From: JBLHGU01 sp047615875
GTDB taxonomy: Bacteria; Pseudomonadota; Gammaproteobacteria; Arenicellales; CAJQKF01
DNA: 17,508 nt
Assembly: GCA_047615875.1 (NCBI GenBank)
Contig: JBLHGU010000105.1
Location: 1 to 17,508, forward strand
Reading direction: 5' to 3'
Numbering within the stretch: the stretch's first letter is position 1; each line of letters starts with the position of its first letter. The translations under genes and the position numbers were made by a program. Under the pieces are notes generated by a model. That model saw nothing but the letters and a program-made list of their open reading frames with translations. It was not told the DNA's origin and did not search any database. Shown here in pieces: positions 1 to 6,773 of the stretch.

Positions 1-1
1 C

Positions 2-295
2 GCCTGGCGGATTCAGGAACTGGCCTACGGAGGATTATCGCCCGAGACCAAGGAACGGATCGAGCAACGGGTCAGGATCCGGGACAAACCCAAGCCCGGC
101 AAAATCCAGCGACCGGCGGTCGGAACCAAACTGATTCGCGAGCACAAGGGTGTCGAGCACCACGTGACCGTGACAAGAAACGGTTTCGAGTACCAGGGCC
201 GCACCTTTCGCAGTCTCTCTCACATTGCACGGGAGATCACCGGTACACGCTGGTCCGGGCCTTTGTTCTTTGGTTTGTCGAGGGGAACAAAATGA
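2..295 (+). CDS. DUF2924 family protein, C-terminal part (5' end outside window)
   Basis: An open frame runs in from the left edge and ends in TGA at 293-295, giving 97 residues with no start inside the window. It contains the features I associate with DUF2924 proteins: a basic stretch, then a GTxLIREHKGxEHxVTV-like segment, a FEYQGRTFRSLSHIAREITG segment, and an aromatic GTRWSGPLFFGL tail. DUF2924 proteins are small proteins of unknown biochemical role encoded next to serine recombinases in phages and integrated elements. The stop overlaps the recombinase start as ATGA (292-295), which suggests translational coupling. Family members are usually about 150-180 residues, so roughly the N-terminal third is missing because of the window edge; nothing suggests damage. 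The family call rests on recalled motif resemblance plus the recombinase neighbour. Confidence 0.75.
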   Translation, partial: AWRIQELAYGGLSPETKERIEQRVRIRDKPKPGKIQRPAVGTKLIREHKGVEHHVTVTRNGFEYQGRTFRSLSHIAREITGTRWSGPLFFGLSRGTK

Positions 296-1617
296 AATCA
301 CTGCGGTGTGCGGTGTATACCCGCAAATCATCCGAAGAAGGGCTGGAACAGGAATTCAACTCCCTCGATGCCCAACGTGAGGCTGGCGAGGCTTATATAT
401 CCTCACAGGTCCATGAGGGATGGACGCTAATACCCGACCGCTACGATGACGGTGGCATCTCCGGGGGAACCCTCGAACGTCCGGCGCTGCAACGTTTATT
501 ACACGACGTCGAGTCCGATCAGATCGATGTCATCGTTGTATACAAGATCGATCGCCTGACACGGAGCCTGACGGATTTTTCACGAATCGTCGAGATATTC
601 GATAAGCACAATGTCTCCTTCGTCTCGGTCACCCAGCAGTTTAATACGACCAGTTCCATGGGCAGACTGACACTGAATATTTTACTGTCCTTCGCCCAGT
701 TTGAGCGGGAGATAACCGGCGAGCGTATCCGCGACAAGATCGCCCTGTCGAAGCAGAAGGGTATGTGGATGGGGGGCTATGTGCCCTTGGGATACGATGC
801 GGTAAAACGCAAGCTGCTGGTCAATACGGTTGAGGCCGATCTGGTGCACAGGATCTTTACCCGCTTCGTCAAACTCGGGTCGACGACGATGCTGGCCAAG
901 GAACTCCATGATGCGGGATGCCGGAACAAGGTACGACGAAATCGACGGGGAGCACCGTTTACCAAAACGTCGATCTACAAGATCCTGCACAACCGCATTT
1001 ACCTGGGCGAGATTCGCCACAAGGATACCTGGTATCCGGGTGAGCATCAGCCTATCGTGGACAGGAAACTGTGGGACAAGACGCACTGCATCCTCGAACA
1101 ACGGAAGACCGAGCGTGCCGCAAACTTGCGGCGACAAACCCCGGCACCGCTCAAGGGTCTCTTGTTCGGCCCTGACGGCAAGGCCATGACGCCGACCCAT
1201 ACCAGGCGGCGCGGGAAGGTATATCGCTATTACATTACCCACACCGCCCAGAAGCATGGTCATGAACAATGCCCTGTTAAAATGGTGAGGGCCGGGGAGA
1301 TCGAGGGCATCGTATTCGACCAACTGAAAACGATATTCAACAACCCGGCCGTTGTTGTAAAAACATGGAAAACGGCAGCCAGGATGGAAGACGGCATTAC
1401 GGAGAACGATGTACGAGAAGGCCTGAAATCCATTGCGGCCATCTGGGATCATCTTTACCACGGGGAACAGGCTCGGCTACTGCAGCTCTTCATTGAGCGG
1501 ATCACCGTCACACCGGATGGCATTCATATCGACATCCGCACTAACGGGATACAGAGTCTGGTGATGGATCTGAAAGCGAACCGATCGATCGCCATAAGCA
1601 AGGAGGAAGCCGCATGA
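292..1617 (+). CDS. Serine site-specific recombinase (resolvase/invertase family)
   Basis: A 441-residue recombinase that would break and rejoin DNA at att or res sites through a covalent serine-DNA intermediate. Residues 1-150 are the catalytic domain. It opens with AVYTRKSSEEG, where R11 and S13 fit the active-site Arg and nucleophilic Ser. YKIDRLTRSLTDF and FAQFEREITGERIRDK, with its conserved arginines, follow. Residues about 155-265 resemble the 'Recombinase' DNA-binding domain (GGYVPLGYDA, then TSIYKILHNRIYLGEIRHK). Residues about 290-345 carry the LLFGPDGKAMTPTHTRRRGK..YRYYI segment typical of the DUF2924-linked subgroup, and the tail (EQARLLQLFIERITVTPDGI) is complete. The length is normal to slightly short for that subgroup, with no frameshift. 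It sits between a DUF2924 gene and an HTH gene, overlapping both by ATGA. It is probably the integrase/excisionase of the element on the left, though a resolvase role cannot be excluded. Confidence 0.95.
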   Translation: MKSLRCAVYTRKSSEEGLEQEFNSLDAQREAGEAYISSQVHEGWTLIPDRYDDGGISGGTLERPALQRLLHDVESDQIDVIVVYKIDRLTRSLTDFSRIVEIFDKHNVSFVSVTQQFNTTSSMGRLTLNILLSFAQFEREITGERIRDKIALSKQKGMWMGGYVPLGYDAVKRKLLVNTVEADLVHRIFTRFVKLGSTTMLAKELHDAGCRNKVRRNRRGAPFTKTSIYKILHNRIYLGEIRHKDTWYPGEHQPIVDRKLWDKTHCILEQRKTERAANLRRQTPAPLKGLLFGPDGKAMTPTHTRRRGKVYRYYITHTAQKHGHEQCPVKMVRAGEIEGIVFDQLKTIFNNPAVVVKTWKTAARMEDGITENDVREGLKSIAAIWDHLYHGEQARLLQLFIERITVTPDGIHIDIRTNGIQSLVMDLKANRSIAISKEEAA

Positions 1618-1638
1618 AGCAAGGAGGAAGCCGCATGA
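1597..1638 (+). repeat. Perfect 21-bp tandem duplication at a stop/start junction
   Basis: Two identical 21-bp copies lie back to back at 1597-1617 and 1618-1638. Each holds an AGGAGG ribosome-binding site (1601-1606; 1622-1627), then AAGCCGC and ATGA. The duplication spans the end of the recombinase gene and the start of the next gene. Because 21 is a multiple of three, it duplicates the RBS and start codon and adds seven codons (MKQGGSR) to the downstream protein, leaving the frame intact. It probably arose by slippage or unequal recombination. Confidence 0.95.
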
Positions 1639-2054
1639 GCACACCCGTCTTTGAAACCACCCTCAGTCCAGATGGTACGACCATCCAGATCTTCATCCCC
1701 ATGAAACTCGGCCGCCAATCCGGTTGCAAGATGATCCTCTCACCCACCGGTCAGGCGATAAACCCGGACCGCAGCGAGTCTGTTGATTCCACCCTGGTTA
1801 GCGCATTGATTCGTGCCCACCGATGGTCACGATGGTTGAGCGAGGGACGGTATGACAACATCAAGGCGCTGGCTGCCGCAGAAGGCATGACCAGCCCCAG
1901 TTACACCTCTCGGATATTGCGCCTGGTATTACTCGCACCAGCCATTCAGGAGGCAATCCTGAACGGCACACAACCGACCACGTTAACACTGGCTGATTGT
2001 ATGAATCCGTTCCCTATTGTCTGGGCAGAGCAGCGCGTTCAGTTCGGGATTTAA
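1614..2054 (+). CDS. Small HTH protein of the recombinase cassette (ParB/KorB-like HTH)
   Basis: A 146-residue protein from ATG 1614 (ATGA overlap with the recombinase stop), or 139 residues from ATG 1635. Both starts have a perfect AGGAGG seven bases upstream because of the 21-bp duplication. The downstream start is probably ancestral, since the protein resumes there as MSTPVFETTL. Residues about 65-115 read as a helix-turn-helix of the ParB/KorB kind: AHRWSRWLSEGRYDNIKALA, then AAEGMTSPSYTSRILRLVLL, then APAIQEAILNG. The tail LTLADCMNPFPIVWAEQRVQF matches the C-terminus of a family of uncharacterised small proteins encoded beside serine recombinase and DUF2924 genes. A role in regulating or directing the recombinase is inference. 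The stop codon TAA lies inside the first unit of the 14-bp repeat array. Confidence 0.8.
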   Translation: MKQGGSRMSTPVFETTLSPDGTTIQIFIPMKLGRQSGCKMILSPTGQAINPDRSESVDSTLVSALIRAHRWSRWLSEGRYDNIKALAAAEGMTSPSYTSRILRLVLLAPAIQEAILNGTQPTTLTLADCMNPFPIVWAEQRVQFGI

Positions 2055-2112
2055 GTATTGCGTTTTAAGTATTGCGTTTTAAGTATTGCGTTTTAAGTAT
2101 TGCGTTTTAAGT
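2051..2112 (+). repeat. 14-bp tandem repeat array, four full copies plus a partial
   Basis: The unit TTAAGTATTGCGTT is repeated without change at 2051, 2065, 2079 and 2093, then breaks off after TTAAGT at 2107-2112. The first unit includes the stop codon of the small HTH gene (TAA, 2052-2054), so the array is almost wholly non-coding and a change in copy number would not alter the protein. There are no unique spacers, so this is not a CRISPR array. Possible readings are a slippage-prone microsatellite-like expansion or iterated protein-binding sites at the edge of the element. Confidence 0.95.
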
Positions 2113-2240
2113 CGGGGGGTTTCGGAGAGTTATTGATAGCGTACCGATAAAATCCGGCTTTGATCGTCATTCGCACATCAAACCATCAATTCAAACCCCA
2201 AACACGCAAATCTCCAACTCATTGAATTTGAAGGACAAAA

Positions 2241-2344
2241 GTAAGCGTACCTTCGGCACCTCAAGTACGCTTGCTCGGAGAAAAATGGGCTTATAGAGAG
2301 AAAATCGAGGTTTTTAGGGGTGGTACGTTAACGACGAGGTGCCG
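2241..2344. other. Stem-loop with downstream loop-complementary segment (possible pseudoknot or recombination site)
   Basis: GTAAGCGTAC (2241-2250) and GTACGCTTGC (2265-2274) form a 10-bp inverted repeat with one T-G position, enclosing a 14-base loop. Nine of the loop bases, CGGCACCTC (2254-2262), are exactly complementary to GAGGTGCCG (2336-2344). Transcribed from either strand, the loop could therefore pair with the distal segment. No T-run follows the first stem, so it is not an ordinary terminator. Function unknown; an RNA structure, an att site or chance are all possible. Confidence 0.45.
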
Positions 2345-2355
2345 TTGCCAAGACC

Positions 2356-2388
2356 AAAAAGCCCGTGGATACTGGGGATTCTATCGGG
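2356..2388 (-). terminator. Candidate terminator of tRNA-Ser
   Basis: Read on the minus strand about 40 bases after the tRNA CCA end, there is a hairpin with outer CCC/GGG and inner GATA/TATC pairs (inner arms about 2368-2371 and 2382-2385) and a 3-base bulge on one arm. It is followed by CTTTTTGG. The bulge makes the stem imperfect, but position, orientation and T-run fit a rho-independent terminator for the tRNA transcript. Confidence 0.35.
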
Positions 2389-2425
2389 GTGCCGGATTGT
2401 AGAGAAACTGGTGCCTTGATTGTAG

Positions 2426-2515
2426 TGGCGGAGAGAGAGGGATTCGAACCCTCGATACGCGTTAACGTATACACGCTTTCCAGGCGTGCGCCTTCAACCA
2501 CTCGGCCACCTCTCC
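2426..2515 (-). tRNA. tRNA-Ser (anticodon GGA)
   Basis: The reverse complement folds as a 90-nt class II tRNA with an encoded CCA end. The acceptor arm GGAGAGG pairs with TCTCTCC, followed by discriminator G and CCA (2428-2426). The D-arm region is GGCCGAGTGGTTGAAGGC. The anticodon loop reads CTGGAAA, with anticodon GGA at 2481-2479. There is a long variable arm, as expected for serine, and a T-loop GGTTCGAATCC. It would read UCC and UCU codons. The 3' end faces the recombinase element, the side on which integrated elements usually lie when a tRNA gene is the target. Serine recombinases seldom use tRNA genes, so this adjacency may be incidental. Confidence 0.97.
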
Positions 2516-2529
2516 GGAAGGCGCGCAAG

Positions 2530-2556
2530 GGTATACCAGAATATCGGATTAAGCAA
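2530..2556 (-). promoter_or_regulatory. Candidate promoter of tRNA-Ser
   Basis: On the minus strand, TTGCTT (2556-2551) and TATACC (2535-2530) are separated by 15 bases, with TG one base before the -10 (extended -10). They are followed by a GC-rich discriminator CTTGCGCGCC before the tRNA starts at 2515. GC-rich discriminators are typical of stringently controlled stable RNA promoters. The spacer is short of the optimal 17. The -35 lies inside the 3' end of the aminotransferase gene. Confidence 0.5.
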
Positions 2557-3718
2557 TCAGATTGAGGCCCTCCAATAACCGCTGAATACCTTTTTTGCTT
2601 TGACTCGGATGTAATGCGCCATAAGACACTCTAATATAACAACTGTCTTGCATTTTGAACGCAGAACCTGGAATCACAGCCACGCCATATTCCTCAATCA
2701 ACTGGCGAGTAATAGCCATATCGTCCAGACTACATTCTGGCAGTTCCAGGAATGCGTAGAAGGCACCTCCCGGTCTGGACAATTTTACGTTGTCTAATTG
2801 CGATATGCCCTCTAACAACGTAGCTCGCACTCGCTCTAATGCCTTTACCTCATCCGAAATGTAACTGCTACCTATTTTCAGAGCCTCTATAGCAGCATAT
2901 TGACTAATTACTACGGGACAAATCAGATTGGTATCCTGAATTTTCTTAACTGCCGACATAAGCTGTTTGGGAATTAGCATATAGCCGATACGCCAACTGG
3001 CCATGCTAAAACTTTTACTCAGCGAAAACAGCGATATGGTGTGCTGTTGCGAGTCCTCCTGACTTGCTGGTGAAAAATGAGTCTTGCCATCATAGATAAA
3101 ATACTCATAAGCTTCATCAGAGATATGAAATATGTCTTTAATTTCGCACAATTTATTTATAGAAACGAGCAATTTCTGGGGATAAACTACACCCGTTGGA
3201 TTGTTTGGTGAAATAGACACTATAGCCCTGGTTCGGGGTGTGATTGCAGCTTCGAGGGATTCGATATTTGGTAGATAATCTTCCTCTGTCTGTACCAGGA
3301 CGGCATTGCACCCGGCGATTTGCACTGCCATTTCGTGATTAAAATAGCAGGGGGACGTAAGAATAATTTCGTCACCCGGATCAGTTATCGCTAATACAGC
3401 GTTCAGAAAACCCATGTTACTACCGGCTGTAACCACAACCTCAAAGTTTTCTGCGTTAATGTTGTTATCACTTTCAACTTTTTGGGCAATTACCTGACGA
3501 AGTTCGGCTAGTCCTTCCACTTCCTGGTAACGATGGTTACCACTTGATTCAGCGAATCTAATTAGGCCTTGTTGAATCTGTGGAGGTGGGTCGTAATAAA
3601 CAACTCCCTGCCCCAATGAAATTGTCCCTGGGTTGGATGTAATCAAATCACCCACAATGGGGATAATGGGTGATTGCACCTGTTTTAGGCGCATAGATTC
3701 TCTAAAATTTGGATTCAT
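2549..3718 (-). CDS. Class I/II PLP-dependent aminotransferase
   Basis: A fold-type I aminotransferase that moves an amino group between an amino acid and a 2-oxoacid in the cytoplasm; the substrate cannot be read from the sequence. From ATG 3718 it is 389 residues. Visible motifs are ISLGQGVVYYDPP near the N-terminus, the VTAGSNMGFLNAVLAI cofactor-phosphate region, SPNNPTGVVY with the conserved Asn, and ISDEAYEYFIYDG with the Asp that contacts the pyridine nitrogen and the Tyr. SLSKSFSMASWRIGY contains the Schiff-base Lys (about residue 235), and YIRVSYG carries the Arg that binds the substrate carboxylate. ATG at 3694 (MRLKQVQSPIIP) is an alternative start and has a weak AGAG upstream; a TTG at 3736 is in frame but less likely. 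The gene is alone, divergent from the pseudokinase gene, with its 3' end 33 bp from the tRNA-Ser gene. It may act as an aspartate- or aromatic-type transaminase, but I cannot decide. Confidence 0.93.
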   Translation of the reverse strand: MNPNFRESMRLKQVQSPIIPIVGDLITSNPGTISLGQGVVYYDPPPQIQQGLIRFAESSGNHRYQEVEGLAELRQVIAQKVESDNNINAENFEVVVTAGSNMGFLNAVLAITDPGDEIILTSPCYFNHEMAVQIAGCNAVLVQTEEDYLPNIESLEAAITPRTRAIVSISPNNPTGVVYPQKLLVSINKLCEIKDIFHISDEAYEYFIYDGKTHFSPASQEDSQQHTISLFSLSKSFSMASWRIGYMLIPKQLMSAVKKIQDTNLICPVVISQYAAIEALKIGSSYISDEVKALERVRATLLEGISQLDNVKLSRPGGAFYAFLELPECSLDDMAITRQLIEEYGVAVIPGSAFKMQDSCYIRVSYGALHPSQSKKGIQRLLEGLNLIA

Positions 3719-3925
3719 AAAATTAGGACAAACCAAAAGTGGTAATAAGGTGGCATTGTCGAGAAAAGCGCAAGAATATACTAACTAAGCTGTTCTAATT
3801 CTCCGGCAAAATAGTTATCATACCTGATAGCCAGGGAGATTCAGAAGGGAAACCGACGACACAGCATAAATGTTATCTTTGGGAATGTTTTTCAACCACA
3901 TACCATACCTTAAATTGTCACTGCT

Positions 3926-6652
3926 TTGACCAACCATCAGTCCGAATCTAGTCTTAACGAATTATCTACTGGGCAACCTGTAGATTCCGTAACAGATATC
4001 TCCTATAAGCCGGGCCCCCTGGCTATTGGCTCAGTTTTAAATCAATATAAAATTAAACAAATTCTGGCGCAAAGTTTCAGCGGCTACTCTTACCACGCTG
4101 AAGAAGCCGATACCCAGCGAAAACTGGTTATACAGGAATACTTTCCAGTTGAGATAAGCGTTCGAGATGTTGATCACAAATCGTTGTTATTGCGGGAAGA
4201 ATCCGTAAGCAATGAATTTGAATTTGGTCTCATGCGTTTTATGAAACTGGCAAAGGCACTTTCTTCGGCACCAGGTAAAGGTCGTGTAGTCTCGGTTTTT
4301 GAGCTGAATGACACCGCCTATTATGTTACTGAATTTGATGTCCATAACACCCTAAAATCCATTCTCGAAAGTGGGCATAAGATTGCTTACAAAACAGCTC
4401 GTAAATGGCTGATGGCTTGCCTCAATTTTCTGCGACTGCCTCATCAAGCAAACCAGCTACATCTCGGGCTACAAACCGATAGTCTGTTAGTGGATGCAAG
4501 CGGTGACATAATGCTGACAGGGTTTAATAGTGTTGGCCCATCTTTTAATATTGAGCCAGATAAAGAAGAATACCTTTATTTACCAATAGAGCGCATCAAA
4601 TCAACCGCAGAAATGCGGCCTGCAAGCGACCTGTATTCTCTGGCGGCTGTGATCATGCAAGCCATGACTGCAGAAGCACCGCCCCATGCAGCAAAAAGAA
4701 TTGGCGCTATTGCTGCGGGCAAACCCGATCCACTCAATGAACATCTTGCATCGCTGCAAAAGGATTACGATCGAGATTTTTTGCGTGCTGTCTGGTGGAT
4801 GCTGGCGCCTCAAACAGAAGATAGGCCCAGAACAGTTGACGATGTGTTACGCGCGCTGGATTCTGGAGTTGCCAGTGCTCAAAGCCTGGCCCGAGAATCA
4901 AGCCCCCAAATAAGTAGTCCTCCTGTTCGCCGCGCGACGGAGTCAACTCTATCGGAACAACCGGAACAACCAAAGGTCACCAAACCTGAGCAACGTGAAG
5001 CTGCTAAACAGGTTGAAGAAGCTCATACAGACCCTGGCCTATGGTTTGGAGAAATAGAAACAAGTCCACAACGTAATCTAGTTTCGCATCTAATCCATGG
5101 TCTTAGGCGGCTACTTAGCAATCCAATAAGCTGGCTTGCAGGAATTTTATTTGTGCTTGCATTCGCTTACATCTGGTTGGGAGATGATGCAGCCACTAGT
5201 ACAGATGTCATCATCAATGAGCCAACGCCAACTATAAATGTTATCGACTCAACGGCCCAAAACACCACGACGACGCAGAGCCAGACAAGCGGACAGATAA
5301 AATCCGCGATAGTCGCAGAATCAGAAATAAACCTGACCACTCAAACCGACACTAAAAACCTACAGAAATTTCAGAAACTGGATGTGTTGGAACGCAAGCT
5401 GGCTCCTTATCTCATGGAAGCTCAAACTCATTTCGCCAGCAACCGGTTAACCACTCCCGAAGGTTCCAACGCGCTTGGGTCTTATCGCACTATTTTACAG
5501 ATGGACCCGGATAATGTGACTGCATTACAGGGTATCTCGACGATTGAGAGTCGACTCATAACGCTGGCTGCGTCTGCGCTGGATAAAAACGAGCTTGAAC
5601 AAGCGGATCTGATTACTAATATGGTTGCGGCAATAAATCCAGACAACTCTGAATTATCCGGCATTCGCGAACAAATTGCCGGGCAACTAATGGAAAGACA
5701 ACGCCAGATCGAAGAGAAACAGCGCCTTGCAGAAGAACAACGCAAACATGAACTAGCGGAACAACAGTTGCAACAGTCCATGCAAAAACTGTTGTCAAAA
5801 GCTATCACTAGTTATGAATCTGGACGTATAGTAGAACCACCAGCCAACAACGCTTTGTATTTCTATCGTGAATTACTCAAAGTCGATAGTGATAACGTGG
5901 CGGCCTTAACTGGCATAACTCAGATTGGCATGTATTTCGTACGTCAGTCAAAACAGGCTCTTGGCGCCGGTAATTTTGACCTGGCAGACCGAAATCTGTC
6001 TACCGCAGCTGTTGTTGACCCATCCAATATCCAAATCGGGACCATTCGTGGACAAATAAATACCCGACGTCAACTAGTAGCACAGGAGCAACAGGCGCTA
6101 GCTGAAATGCAACGTAAAAAAGAGGAAGCGGAACTCTCTGTCCAAACCCAGTTTCAGTTGAATTTGCAATCAGGCATCAGTGCCTACTATCGCGGCGATT
6201 ATGTTGAGTCTTATAACTTTCTGAAGCCATTATCGGATCGAGGTAACGCACGGGCGAAATTCCGTATAGCAATGATGATGCAGAATGGCCGAGGTGTTAT
6301 AGAAAATAAAGCTGAGGCGAGACGATTATTTCTGGATGCTCTGGAACCTATACAGACCACTGCTGGTAATGGCGTAGCCTGGGCACAGGCTGATGTTGGC
6401 TCTTATTACGAAGATGGCATTATTATGCAGCGAAACTATTCAGAGGCTGCGAAGTGGTATTTTCTGGCAGCAGAACAAGGCTATGCTGGTGCTCAAACAA
6501 ACCTGGGCGTATTATTTGCTAATGGACACGGCGTACAACCTGATATGGACAATGCCGTCCAATGGTTCAAGCGAGCCGCCATTCAGGGGGACAATATCGC
6601 CAAAGAAAATCTTAGGATCCTTGGCTATAACCCGGATAGGATAGCCCTGTAA
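3926..6652 (+). CDS. Membrane-anchored pseudokinase with duplicated TPR-like module and Sel1 repeats
   Basis: A 908-residue protein, probably scaffold or sensor rather than enzyme. Residues about 35-312 align by eye with the Ser/Thr kinase domain of bacterial PpkA-like proteins (VIQEYFPVEISVRDVD; YLPIER; SDLYSLAAVIMQAM; EDRPRTVDDVLRAL). The catalytic features are replaced: LAQSFSG for the glycine loop, Q70 for the ATP-binding Lys, H179-L-G181 for HRD, S186 for the Mg-binding Asn and T198-G-F for DFG. Residues about 401-418 form one transmembrane helix preceded by basic residues, so the kinase-like part should be cytoplasmic and the rest periplasmic. Residues about 503-587 and 630-716 are two copies of a TPR-like module separated by a charged coiled coil. 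Residues about 775-892 are Sel1 repeats (AAKWYFLAAEQGYAGAQ). The start is TTG with no clear RBS; an in-frame TAA at 3911 rules out any much earlier start. It is monocistronic. Signalling or envelope assembly is inference. Confidence 0.85.
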   Translation: MTNHQSESSLNELSTGQPVDSVTDISYKPGPLAIGSVLNQYKIKQILAQSFSGYSYHAEEADTQRKLVIQEYFPVEISVRDVDHKSLLLREESVSNEFEFGLMRFMKLAKALSSAPGKGRVVSVFELNDTAYYVTEFDVHNTLKSILESGHKIAYKTARKWLMACLNFLRLPHQANQLHLGLQTDSLLVDASGDIMLTGFNSVGPSFNIEPDKEEYLYLPIERIKSTAEMRPASDLYSLAAVIMQAMTAEAPPHAAKRIGAIAAGKPDPLNEHLASLQKDYDRDFLRAVWWMLAPQTEDRPRTVDDVLRALDSGVASAQSLARESSPQISSPPVRRATESTLSEQPEQPKVTKPEQREAAKQVEEAHTDPGLWFGEIETSPQRNLVSHLIHGLRRLLSNPISWLAGILFVLAFAYIWLGDDAATSTDVIINEPTPTINVIDSTAQNTTTTQSQTSGQIKSAIVAESEINLTTQTDTKNLQKFQKLDVLERKLAPYLMEAQTHFASNRLTTPEGSNALGSYRTILQMDPDNVTALQGISTIESRLITLAASALDKNELEQADLITNMVAAINPDNSELSGIREQIAGQLMERQRQIEEKQRLAEEQRKHELAEQQLQQSMQKLLSKAITSYESGRIVEPPANNALYFYRELLKVDSDNVAALTGITQIGMYFVRQSKQALGAGNFDLADRNLSTAAVVDPSNIQIGTIRGQINTRRQLVAQEQQALAEMQRKKEEAELSVQTQFQLNLQSGISAYYRGDYVESYNFLKPLSDRGNARAKFRIAMMMQNGRGVIENKAEARRLFLDALEPIQTTAGNGVAWAQADVGSYYEDGIIMQRNYSEAAKWYFLAAEQGYAGAQTNLGVLFANGHGVQPDMDNAVQWFKRAAIQGDNIAKENLRILGYNPDRIAL

Positions 6653-6702
6653 CTAGGACTTCTTCGGGAACTATTTGATTTCTTACCATCGTTTAGAATT
6701 AT

Positions 6703-6731
6703 AAAAAAGGCCAGCTTTGCTGACCTTTTCA
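6703..6731. terminator. Bidirectional terminator between convergent genes
   Basis: AAAAGGCCAGC (6705-6715) and GCTGACCTTTT (6719-6729) pair around a TTT loop with one C-A mismatch. The hairpin is flanked by an A-run on the left and a T-run on the right. It can therefore end transcription of the pseudokinase gene (+) and of folD (-), which converge on it. Confidence 0.8.
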
Positions 6732-6773
6732 AGTTAATTGTATGCGAATTCTTAAATCCACTGCAACCAAGTA

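Larger units (their letters stand above)
2113..2425. other. Gene-less stretch between recombinase cassette and tRNA-Ser
   Basis: About 310 bases without a convincing protein gene; the only reading frame of note at the right side runs through the tRNA. Base composition drops to AT-rich in the middle (2160-2240). It holds the stem and complementary loop element at 2241-2344 and a candidate tRNA terminator at 2356-2388. The 8-bp palindrome CGTTAACG occurs at 2326-2333 and again in the tRNA variable arm at 2460-2467. The stretch may contain the junction between the element and chromosomal DNA, but no duplicated attachment core is visible within the window. Confidence 0.6.

Noticed and set aside
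1180..1300. Recombinase zinc-ribbon domain apparently decayed (few cysteines)
   Set aside because: The segment LLFGPDGKAMTPTHTRRRG is, as I recall, the normal cysteine-free form in DUF2924-linked recombinases, so it is not evidence of a pseudogene.
682..1461. A 259-codon open frame on the minus strand within the recombinase gene
   Set aside because: It lies opposite a gene with unmistakable serine recombinase motifs, has no family resemblance, and long antisense frames are expected in GC-richer coding DNA.
2051..2112. CRISPR array
   Set aside because: The repeats are contiguous 14-mers with no spacers and no cas genes nearby.
2328..2565. Open frames of 66 codons on both strands over the tRNA-Ser gene
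   Set aside because: They run through the tRNA, which is certain from its fold, and have no independent support; such frames over tRNAs are a common artefact.
3870..3929. A 19-codon leader-like frame whose TGA overlaps the TTG start of the pseudokinase gene
   Set aside because: There is no Shine-Dalgarno before its ATG and no amino-acid run suggesting attenuation; a frame this short is expected by chance.
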